Of a stretch of 64,000 nt of DNA, positions 57,206 to 64,000 are shown one piece after another (the first letter of the stretch is position 1; every line of letters starts with the position of its first letter). Source of the stretch: UBA1127 sp965116355. Lineage in GTDB: Bacteria; Chloroflexota; Dehalococcoidia; Lucifugimonadales; UBA1127. Position numbers and translations under genes: made by a program. The stretch is from positions 2,108,001-2,172,000 of the forward strand of contig OZ220679.1 in the NCBI GenBank assembly GCA_965116355.1, in the 5' to 3' direction. The notes beneath the pieces are model-generated. The model was not told where the DNA came from. It made no database searches and saw nothing but the letters and a program-made list of their open reading frames with translations.

Positions 57206-57982
57206 GTGAAGCTGGAGGGGAAGGTGGCGCTGGTGACCGGGGCCGGCCGGAACATCGGGCGGGCGATAGCGCTGGGGCTGGCCTCCGAGGGCGCGAGCGT
57301 GGCGGTCAACGGCCTGCAGAACCGGGCAAACGTCGAGGAAGTGGCGCGGCTCATCGAGGACCGGGGCGGGAAGGCGCACCCGGTGCTCGCGGACGTGTCG
57401 GACCCGGAGGCTGTGGACCGGATGGTGGACGATGTCGCGTCGGCGCTGGGGCCGGTGGACGTGCTGGTGAGCAACGCGGCCATCCGCCCACACAAGCCGC
57501 TGACGGAGTTCTCGAACGAAGAGTGGCGGAAGGTCATCGGCGTCGATTTTGACGCGGCGTTCTACCTGTCGCGGGCTATACTGCCGCACATGGTCGAGGC
57601 GGGATCGGGGAGCATCATCGCGATCTCGGGGCTGGCGGCGTTCGGCGTGCGGAAGGACAGCGCGGTGGTGGCGGCGGCGAAGGCGGGACTCATCGGGCTG
57701 ATGCGCGGGATTGCCTTCGACTACGGCCGGTTCGGCGTGCGGGCGAACGTGGTGACGCCGGGGTCCATCGACACGGAGCGGTACGACCAGCACGCGTACG
57801 CGGCGGGAACGCCGGCGCCACGCGTCGTGCCGGACGACCGGTCGCGGCGGCAGAACATCCCGATGGTGCGCCTCGGCATGCCGGAGGAGGTTGCCGCGGC
57901 GTGCGTGTTCCTCGCCTCGGACGACGCGGGGTACACGACGGGACAGACCCTCCACGTGGGCGGCGGCGTCTACATGGAGTAA
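57206..57982 (+). CDS. SDR-family oxidoreductase-like protein, tyrosine missing
   Basis: A 258-residue classical short-chain dehydrogenase fold. TGAGRNIGRAIA is the cofactor loop, ADVSDPEAV and SNAAIRPHKP follow (N90). S141 is present in IIAISGLAAFG, and K159 in AAAKAGLIGL, but the residue four before it is V155 rather than the catalytic tyrosine. C-terminal VTPGSIDTE and TGQTLHVGGGVYME are normal. The GTG at 57206 follows AGGAGGCTTGT. Probably binds NAD(P) but may be inactive or act differently. Confidence 0.88.
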   Translation: MKLEGKVALVTGAGRNIGRAIALGLASEGASVAVNGLQNRANVEEVARLIEDRGGKAHPVLADVSDPEAVDRMVDDVASALGPVDVLVSNAAIRPHKPLTEFSNEEWRKVIGVDFDAAFYLSRAILPHMVEAGSGSIIAISGLAAFGVRKDSAVVAAAKAGLIGLMRGIAFDYGRFGVRANVVTPGSIDTERYDQHAYAAGTPAPRVVPDDRSRRQNIPMVRLGMPEEVAAACVFLASDDAGYTTGQTLHVGGGVYME

Positions 57983-58131
57983 GAGTGGGGGTGCCGCTCG
58001 TCTGGATACCGGCTTTCGCCGGTAAAACGGGTGTGGGCACCCCCTTCGACGGAGATTGGGACTGGCTTCAGCAGGCTCAAGGGAGAGAGGGGCCACGAGA
58101 GTCGCCCCTACGACCGACGGAGGAAAGGCCC

Positions 58132-58818
58132 ATGCCCATGGAAGCGCACGAAGTATCGGGGGAGCACCTCCGCTATCTGGTTGTCCACCCCGTCGACTAC
58201 GACCCGAACCGGAAGTACCCGATGGTCATCATGCTGCACGGTTTCGGGGCCAGCATGGAGGACCTGGCGGGGCTTTCTCCGGTTATCGACCCTCGGGGGT
58301 ACGTGTACGCCTTTCCGAACGGGCCAGAGTCGCTCGAGCTGGCGCCGGGGTACGTGGGGTACAGCTGGACGCATCCCGAGCGGCGGCGGGACGCTGAGGA
58401 GGACGAGAAGACCCGGGGGAAGCTGCTCGGGTTCTTCGGCGAGGTGATGGCGGCATACGGGGTCGAGCCGGGGAACGCCGTGCTGGGAGGGTTCTCGCAG
58501 GGTGGGCGGCTGGCGTACCTGTGCGGGCTCACGCAGCCGGACCTGTTCGCGGGCGTCGTGGCGCTGAGCGCGGCGATGTTCGACACGGAGCCGCTGCGGG
58601 CGCTGCTGCCGACGGAGCGGACGCAGCCGGTGTTTGTCGGGCACGGCGAGCACGACCCGCAGATTTCCGTTGACCAGGCGCGCATGATGCGGGGGTTCCT
58701 CGAGTCGGAGGGATACGCGCCGGAGTACCACGAGTACGCGATTGGACACGAAATCAGCCGGCAGCTCATCGGGAACCTGTCGGCGTGGTTGCGCGGGGTG
58801 CTGCCGCCGCTGGAGTAG
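58132..58818 (+). CDS. Phospholipase/carboxylesterase-type alpha/beta hydrolase
   Basis: A 228-residue alpha/beta hydrolase of the esterase/phospholipase (PF02230-type) family. PMVIMLHGFGASMEDL forms the oxyanion side. The nucleophile is the serine of VLGGFSQGGRLAY. The acid is in VFVGHGEHDPQI, and the histidine in YAIGHEIS. CGGAGGAAAGG precedes the ATG at 58132. A family D fragment (AGTCGCCCCTACG) directly precedes the ribosome site. Substrate unknown. Confidence 0.9.
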   Translation: MPMEAHEVSGEHLRYLVVHPVDYDPNRKYPMVIMLHGFGASMEDLAGLSPVIDPRGYVYAFPNGPESLELAPGYVGYSWTHPERRRDAEEDEKTRGKLLGFFGEVMAAYGVEPGNAVLGGFSQGGRLAYLCGLTQPDLFAGVVALSAAMFDTEPLRALLPTERTQPVFVGHGEHDPQISVDQARMMRGFLESEGYAPEYHEYAIGHEISRQLIGNLSAWLRGVLPPLE

Positions 58819-59144
58819 GGGCGGTTCGCCCCCTTCGAGAGCCTCAGGACAGGCTTCGACTCCCCTTAGGGTGAACGGCAATCCAAGGCTGCCCCTCTGG
58901 ATACCGTCCGCTGCCTCGGCAGCGGGGCTTTCGCCGGTAATACGGATAGGGAGTGCGCGTTTGTCGGGGTTCCTGCCTGCGCAGGAACGACGGTAGGGCA
59001 TTGAGCGGCGCTTATCGACAGGCTGAGGTTGAACGGGACGGGCGATTCGCGAATCGCCCCTCCGGTGGGGGTTGGGCGGGTCAATCCGCTTGGGTCGTTC
59101 AGAGTTGGTACAATGTGCCCACAATCCATGACCGGGAGGATGCT
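58819..59144 (+). repeat. Repeat DNA upstream of the Gfo/Idh/MocA gene
   Basis: Family C (58830-58877), a nested family B hairpin (58902-58942), family A (58968-58993), a degenerate family C, and a D palindrome (59040-59059). No gene. Confidence 0.8.
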
Positions 59145-60257
59145 GTGACTACGAGCACGACGCCCCTTCGCGTGGGGCTGATTGGCGTCAACGTCGACTA
59201 TGGGTGGGGGAGCCGGGCGCACGTGCCGGCGCTGGACAAGCTGCCGGAGCTGGCGCTGACGGCGGTCTGCACGACTCGGCCGGAGACGGCGGCGGCGTCC
59301 GCCGAGCGGTTCAACGTCCCGCTCAGCTTCCACGACCACAAGGCGATGGTGGTCCACCCGGACGTGGATCTGGTGGCCATCGCGGTGAAGGTGCCCTACC
59401 ACCACGAGCTGACCATGGCGGCGCTGGAGGCGGGGAAGCACGTGTACACCGAGTGGCCGCTGGCCGCGACGGTGGAACAGGCCCGGGAGATGGCCGACAC
59501 CGCCCGGTCCCGGGGCTTACAGACGATGGTTGGGCTGCAGGGAAGGTGCTCGCCGACGGTGCTGAAGCTGCGGGAACTGGTGCAGGACGGGTACGTGGGC
59601 GAGGTGCTGTCGGTCAGCATGTCGTCGGCGAGCGGCGGGATCACGGCACGGCCGGCCGACGGCACCTGGCGGGCGGCCAAGGAGGCTGGGGCGAGCGCCT
59701 TCACCATCACGTTCGGCCACGCGGTGGACGCGCTGGAGTTCTGCGTGAGCCCCTTCGCCGAGGTGTCGGCAAGGGTTGGGACGCGGATCGCGACGTGGGA
59801 CGAGACGGACACGGGGCGAACGGTGCCGGTGACGGCGATCGACACGATCTCGGTGAGCGGGACGCTTCAGAATGGGGCCATCGCGTCGGCGTACGTGGGC
59901 AGCCCGCCGCAGCACGGGACGGGGTTCCGGCTGGAGATCACGGGCAGGGACGGCGTGCTGCTGGCGATGGCGGCAGGCGGTCCGAACACGAACGCGCTGC
60001 GGCTGCAGGGCGCGCGGTCGGGCGACGACCGGCTCGCGGACATCGACGTTGGGGACGGGGACGTGTGGACGCCGGACGACGTGCCGTCAGGCGCGCCGTT
60101 CCACGTCGCACAGATGTACCGGCGCTTCGGCGAGCAGATCGCGGGCGGGCCGGCGGGGATGGTGCCGGACTTCGACGAGGCGGTTAGCCTGCACCAGTTG
60201 CTCGACGCCATCGAGCGGGCGTCGGAGACGGGGCAGCGGCAGCGGGTGCGGGGGTAA
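59145..60257 (+). CDS. Gfo/Idh/MocA family oxidoreductase
   Basis: A 370-residue NAD(P)-dependent sugar-type dehydrogenase. LRVGLIGVNVDYGWGSRAHVPAL is a slightly modified Rossmann motif. VAIAVKVPYHHELTMAALEAGKHVYTEWPLA contains the E-W-P in place of the usual E-K-P, so the usual catalytic lysine is replaced by tryptophan. The substrate domain follows with HAVDALEFC. The GTG at 59145 follows GGGAGGATGCT. Function is uncertain given the motif change. Confidence 0.88.
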   Translation: MTTSTTPLRVGLIGVNVDYGWGSRAHVPALDKLPELALTAVCTTRPETAAASAERFNVPLSFHDHKAMVVHPDVDLVAIAVKVPYHHELTMAALEAGKHVYTEWPLAATVEQAREMADTARSRGLQTMVGLQGRCSPTVLKLRELVQDGYVGEVLSVSMSSASGGITARPADGTWRAAKEAGASAFTITFGHAVDALEFCVSPFAEVSARVGTRIATWDETDTGRTVPVTAIDTISVSGTLQNGAIASAYVGSPPQHGTGFRLEITGRDGVLLAMAAGGPNTNALRLQGARSGDDRLADIDVGDGDVWTPDDVPSGAPFHVAQMYRRFGEQIAGGPAGMVPDFDEAVSLHQLLDAIERASETGQRQRVRG

Positions 60258-60392
60258 AACGGCCCTTCGACAGGCTCAGGGCGAACGTTCCTATGTCCAT
60301 GCAGGATTGTTTGCGACGCGCCTCTGGATTCCCGCTTTCGCGGGAATGACGGTAGCAGAGGGGTGCGGGAATAACGGTATTGGAGGCGCGGC

Positions 60393-61478
60393 ATGCTGGA
60401 GAGCTTTGTACTGAGGGAAGAGGACGCCGTACGGGTGAACCACAAGGAGCTGCGCGAGGTCACGACGACGCTGTTCCAGAAGGTGGGCGTGCCGTCGGAC
60501 GATGCGGCGCTGGCGGCGGACGTGCTGCTGCAGGCGGACATTCGCGGCGTCGACAGCCACGGCGTGTCCAACATGCTGCGGAACTACATTACCGGCTACC
60601 AGACGGGGAGGATCAAGCCCGTGCCGGAGTGGCGGGTGGTGCGCGACCGGCCGTCGACGGCGAACATCGACGCGGACGAGGGGCTGGGCATCATCATCGC
60701 GCCCAAGGCGATGGAGATCGCGATCGAGAAGGCGAAGAAGACGGGCATGGGCGTCGTGACGATGGGGCGGTGCGGGCACGTGGGCATGGCGGCGTACCAC
60801 GCGATGATGGCGCTGCCGCACGACATGGTGGGCGTGTGCATGTCAGCGGCGCCGCCGCAAGTGCTGCCAACCTTCGGAGCTGAGCCGCGGCTGGGGACGA
60901 ACCCCATCGCGGTGGCGGTACCGGCGAAAGACGAGGCGCCCTTCGTGCTGGACATCGCGACGAGCGTGGTGGCGGTGAACAAGTTCCGCATCGCCAAGCG
61001 GTTGGGGGCGATCCTGCCGCCGGGGATGGTGGCGGACATGGAGGGGACCCCGATCATGGAGGCGGGGCCCGTGCCGGACGAGTTCCTCTCGCTGCCGGCG
61101 GGCTCGCTGCGGGAACTGGGGTCGCACAAGGGATATGGGCTGGCGTGCGTCGTCGAAATACTGAGCACGGTCATCGGCGGGTTCGGGTTTGCGGCGCGGA
61201 ACACGCGGGAGTCGCCGGGGGGCTTCGCGCACTACGTGGCGGCGTACGACATCGACGCGTTCAGCGACGTGGGCGAGTTCAAGCAGACGATGGACGACTT
61301 CCTGCGCACGCTGAAGTCGACAAAGCCGGCGCCGGGGCACGACCGGGTGCTCGTACCGGGGCAGCTGGAGGCGGAGAACACGGCGGAGCGGACGACGACG
61401 GGGATCCCGCTGCACAAGGAAGTGGTGGAGTGGTTCCACTCGACGTGCGCGGAGCTCGACGTGCCGTGCGGGCTCTAG
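60393..61478 (+). CDS. Malate/L-lactate dehydrogenase (Ldh2) family protein
   Basis: A 361-residue protein of the Ldh_2 family (malate, ureidoglycolate or sulfolactate dehydrogenases). Key parts are DIRGVDSHGVSNML with the catalytic histidine, GHVGMAAYHAMMAL, GTNPIAVAVPAKDEAPFVLDIATSVVA, LGSHKGYGLACVVEILS and ERTTTGIPLHKEVVEW. It reduces or oxidises a 2-hydroxy acid with NAD(P); which one is unknown. It lies 135 bp after the Gfo/Idh/MocA gene, with family C and A repeats between. Confidence 0.93.
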   Translation: MLESFVLREEDAVRVNHKELREVTTTLFQKVGVPSDDAALAADVLLQADIRGVDSHGVSNMLRNYITGYQTGRIKPVPEWRVVRDRPSTANIDADEGLGIIIAPKAMEIAIEKAKKTGMGVVTMGRCGHVGMAAYHAMMALPHDMVGVCMSAAPPQVLPTFGAEPRLGTNPIAVAVPAKDEAPFVLDIATSVVAVNKFRIAKRLGAILPPGMVADMEGTPIMEAGPVPDEFLSLPAGSLRELGSHKGYGLACVVEILSTVIGGFGFAARNTRESPGGFAHYVAAYDIDAFSDVGEFKQTMDDFLRTLKSTKPAPGHDRVLVPGQLEAENTAERTTTGIPLHKEVVEWFHSTCAELDVPCGL

Positions 61479-61509
61479 GGGCGCGCCGCCCGATTGTGCA
61501 AGTCCGCGA

Positions 61510-61518
61510 TGATATAAT
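61510..61518 (+). promoter_or_regulatory. Extended -10 promoter of the antiporter gene
   Basis: TGATATAAT, an extended -10 (TGN plus TATAAT), 84 bp before the antiporter start. No good -35 is present. Confidence 0.5.
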
Positions 61519-61601
61519 GCCCGCACTGATGAATTTATTTCACACCGTGCGACATCCAATCCGGCGAATGAGGACTGGACCACCCATGCCGAGCGCAATA
61601 C

Positions 61602-63005
61602 ATGGAAGGTGAGGACCTCGTACACATCATCACGCGCGTCGTTTTGCAGGTGGGGATCATCCTCATCGCAGCAAAGATAGCGGGTGAAGTCTCAGAGCGG
61701 TATCTGCACATTCCCCCGGTGCTCGGCGAGCTTGGGGCCGGCGTGATCATTGGCCCCTTTGCGTTGGGCGGCATTGCTTTCTTCGGGTTCGACCCCATTT
61801 TTGCCGATGCGACCCACGTCATCAGTCCGGACACCCCCGGCATCTCGACTGAGCTGTGGTCGGTAGCCCAGATTGCTTCGGTCGTGCTGCTCTTTGCAGT
61901 GGGTCTGGAGACGGACCTCCGGCAGTTCCTGCGATTTGCGTTACCAGCAAGCGTAGTGGCGTTGGGCGGCGTCGTGTTGCCCTTTGGGCTTGGGGCGGGG
62001 GCGACGGTGTGGTTCGGCTACGCAGAGGTCTGGACCGACCCGACAGCGTTGTTCATGGGATCGGTCATGACGGCGACGTCCGTGGGCATCACAGCGCGGG
62101 TGATGCGAGACCTGGGGCGGATGCGCGAACCGGAAGGAGTGACGATCATCGCCGCCGCGGTTGTGGACGACGTGTTGGGCATCCTCATTCTTGCGATTGT
62201 GGTTGCGATGGCGGAAACAGGCGCCGTAGAAGTAGGCGAGCTTGGCGTGGTTGTTGCGAAGGCGCTTGGCTTCTGGCTGGCACTGACCGGCCTGGTGATC
62301 GTGCTTTCCGGGTACATCTCCAGGGCGTTGGGCTGGTTCAAGGACCCGGGGGCGCCGCTGGCGCTTGCGCTGGGACTCGCGCTGCTGGGCGCCGGGCTGG
62401 CGGAGTCCTTTGGGTTGGCCATGATCATCGGCGCGTACTCCGTCGGGCTGGGGCTGGCGGGGACGCCACTCGCCAGCAGGATCCATGAGCGGCTGATGGG
62501 CGTGTACCAGTTCCTGGTGCCCGTGTTCTTCGTCGTCATGGGCATGCTGTTCGACCTGACTCAGATATCCGGGGTCCTGGGCTTTGGCCTGACGCTCTCG
62601 GCGCTGGCCGTCGTCAGCAAGGTGCTGGGCGCCGGGGGGCCGGCGCTTGCGGTCGGCTTCAATGGGCGGGGCGCCTGGCGGATCGGGCTGGGGATGCTGC
62701 CGCGGGGCGAGGTTGCGCTCATCATCGCGGGCATCGGCCTGTCCCGCGGGGTCATTGGGCATGACCTCTTCGGCGTGGCGCTGCTCATGACGATGATTAC
62801 GACGGTGGTCGCGCCGGTGCTGCTGGTCTCGGCGTTCCGGAGCGGCCGGACGGGCCGCAGACGCCCGCTGGCGGATGAGGGCGACGACCACACGCGGCAG
62901 CCGCTGCCGGGCGTGGAGCTGACGCAGGAGATTTCGCGAGAGCCGGCTGAAGAGGCGATGCGGAGGCGTCCCTCACGGCCTCGTGAACCGGCCCAACTCG
63001 ACTAG
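61602..63005 (+). CDS. Cation/proton antiporter (CPA2/Kef-like)
   Basis: A 467-residue transporter with about 12 membrane segments. IPPVLGELGAGVIIGPFALG is the typical first motif. VDDVLGILILAIV carries the paired aspartates of the ion-binding site. RGEVALIIAGIGLSRGVI is the conserved late helix. No RCK/TrkA-N domain follows; the C-terminus is a 60-residue hydrophilic tail rich in arginine and glutamate. It exchanges Na+ or K+ for H+ across the membrane. Extended -10 promoter at 61510. Confidence 0.94.
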   Translation: MEGEDLVHIITRVVLQVGIILIAAKIAGEVSERYLHIPPVLGELGAGVIIGPFALGGIAFFGFDPIFADATHVISPDTPGISTELWSVAQIASVVLLFAVGLETDLRQFLRFALPASVVALGGVVLPFGLGAGATVWFGYAEVWTDPTALFMGSVMTATSVGITARVMRDLGRMREPEGVTIIAAAVVDDVLGILILAIVVAMAETGAVEVGELGVVVAKALGFWLALTGLVIVLSGYISRALGWFKDPGAPLALALGLALLGAGLAESFGLAMIIGAYSVGLGLAGTPLASRIHERLMGVYQFLVPVFFVVMGMLFDLTQISGVLGFGLTLSALAVVSKVLGAGGPALAVGFNGRGAWRIGLGMLPRGEVALIIAGIGLSRGVIGHDLFGVALLMTMITTVVAPVLLVSAFRSGRTGRRRPLADEGDDHTRQPLPGVELTQEISREPAEEAMRRRPSRPREPAQLD

Positions 63006-63049
63006 ACAGTCAACCCGCGGCGACGGCTCGGGATGGCCCGGGTGTGCGG

Positions 63050-64000
63050 CTATCCTGCCCGGAACACCAGGAAGAGCCCCGCCAGGTAGATGGCCACGAT
63101 GAGGATGGTGCTGGGCTCCGTCAATGCGAAGTACTTTAGGGTCCGTCTCAGCCTCACCTGGATGAGCCCCAATCCCATGAGCAGGACTGCAAACCCACCG
63201 GCAACAATGTGGCTCTCGTCGAGTGCGCCGAAGAGGGATCCCTCGACGTAGGCGATGTCGGCGACGGCGAGGATGGCGATGTTGAAGGCGTTGCTGCCGT
63301 AGAGGCCGGCGACGGCCATCTCAGGGGCGCCGATGCGGATGGCCGTGATGCCGACGGTGAGCTCGGGGAGCGTCGTGACTATGGCGACGGCGAGGACACC
63401 GATGAAGCTTGCGGAGATGCCGGTCTCCTCAGCGATGGCGTCGGCGCTGACGGCGAGGGCCCAGGCGGAGACGGCGACGAAGGCGGCGCTGACGATGAAG
63501 ACGGCCCATCCCCACGACAGCGACTTGTCCGGCGCTTGCCCCTGCAACTCTCCACCACCGGCCTTGCTCGCGACGTAGAGGACTCGGGAGCCGATGAGGT
63601 AGACGACGAGGATGGAGATGGCCGCCGGGGTGACGCCGAACCAGTTGAGGTCGGGGGCCATGAGCACGTAGGTGACGGCCAGGGCCGTCAAGATGAAGGC
63701 CTCTATGGCGAGGTATTCCTGACCCCTGGAGAGGCGCCGATAGATCTCCCGACCGCCGAAGACGGCGGCGATGACGGCAAGGTTGCTGACGTTGAGCATG
63801 TTGGCGCCAAGGATGTTGCCAGCGGCGAGGCCCGGGTTGTCGATGCGGACGGCGGTGATGTTGGTGACGAGCTCCGGCAACGACGTTGCGCCGGCAATCA
63901 GCAGGGAGCCTACCCAGAGATGGCCCAGCCCCGTTCGACCGGCGATGACGTCACCGGCGCGGGCGAGGGCGATGGCCGAGAAGATGACGACGGCCGAGGA
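63050..64000 (-). CDS. CaCA-family calcium/sodium exchanger, partial
   Basis: The gene runs off the window edge, so its N-terminus is missing. At least 317 residues are visible with about eight membrane segments. Both alpha-repeats of the family are present: GATSLPELVTNITAVR...GNILGANMLNVSN and TTLPELTVGITAIRIG...GLYGSNAFNIAI. Such proteins exchange Ca2+ for Na+ or H+. The frame is continuous to position 64000. It is convergent with the antiporter gene, 45 bp apart. Confidence 0.92.
   Translation of the reverse strand, partial: SSAVVIFSAIALARAGDVIAGRTGLGHLWVGSLLIAGATSLPELVTNITAVRIDNPGLAAGNILGANMLNVSNLAVIAAVFGGREIYRRLSRGQEYLAIEAFILTALAVTYVLMAPDLNWFGVTPAAISILVVYLIGSRVLYVASKAGGGELQGQAPDKSLSWGWAVFIVSAAFVAVSAWALAVSADAIAEETGISASFIGVLAVAIVTTLPELTVGITAIRIGAPEMAVAGLYGSNAFNIAILAVADIAYVEGSLFGALDESHIVAGGFAVLLMGLGLIQVRLRRTLKYFALTEPSTILIVAIYLAGLFLVFRAG

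Noticed and set aside
54704..58096. A 1,130-codon minus-strand open frame opposite the Rel gene
   Set aside because: Antisense to rel and the SDR gene. Its product is low-complexity Arg/His/Pro/Leu, the usual shadow in high-G+C DNA. The plus-strand genes have clear motifs.

Overview
The window is a high-G+C bacterial chromosome segment. Gene content suggests Chloroflexota, perhaps a Dehalococcoidia or SAR202-type lineage: an HspR-led grpE-dnaK operon, an rpsP-khpA-rimM cluster, tandem MetE-like zinc enzymes, NIPSNAP and MmgE/PrpD proteins, and very abundant short palindromic repeats. The taxonomy is an inference from gene content; no 16S gene is present.

Layout. 0-8 kb: a DUF5678/retropepsin pair, a DUF429-like and a DinB protein, then a MpaB-type (DUF2236) gene cut in two by a 4,620-bp transposon (2746-7365) with 21-bp inverted ends and a 10-bp target duplication. 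The transposon carries an HTH protein, an HNH-DEAH helicase fusion, an unknown protein and a SWIM/DDE transposase. 8-14 kb: RidA, a small membrane protein, two tandem MetE-like enzymes, an initiator tRNA, and an AcuC-type deacetylase. 14-19.6 kb: hspR-grpE-dnaK, divergent from a tiny zinc-ribbon gene, then an orphan secreted or anchored protein, a DUF309 protein and a molybdopterin oxidoreductase. 20-29 kb: DUF1015, ligA, pth, NIPSNAP, and on the minus strand rpsP-khpA-rimM and yebC-ruvC-ruvA. 29-39 kb: three DsrE-superfamily genes, MmgE/PrpD, a HicBA toxin-antitoxin pair, a PanE-like dehydrogenase, two tandem ABM-like paralogues, GPP34 and Yip1 proteins and a quinone oxidoreductase. 39.9-42.5 kb: a PadR-controlled ABC exporter of lower G+C. 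43-51 kb: a ferritin-like protein and a circularly permuted ATP-grasp/alpha-E/transglutaminase operon facing a MoxR/DUF58/DUF4129 operon. 51-57 kb: hflKC, hisS and a Rel/SpoT enzyme. 57-64 kb: an SDR, an esterase, a Gfo/Idh/MocA oxidoreductase, an Ldh2-type dehydrogenase, a cation/proton antiporter and a truncated CaCA exchanger.

Intergenic DNA is dominated by four families of short palindromes, often in tandem or composite arrays: A, with stem GTTCC(T/C)GC...GC(A/G)GGAAC and tail GACG; B, ACCGGCTTTCGCCGGT followed by AAACG; C, CTTCGACAGGCTCAGG followed by CGAACGG; and D, GGGCGANTCGCGANTCGCCC followed by CTACG. Their arms vary with compensating changes. One A+C island sits between two copies of the first 25 bp of a coding sequence.

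The most unusual items are the transposon with its nuclease-helicase cargo and an apparent anti-readthrough hairpin over the transposase ribosome-binding site, and the hspR promoter region, where one inverted repeat supplies the -35 boxes of two divergent promoters.
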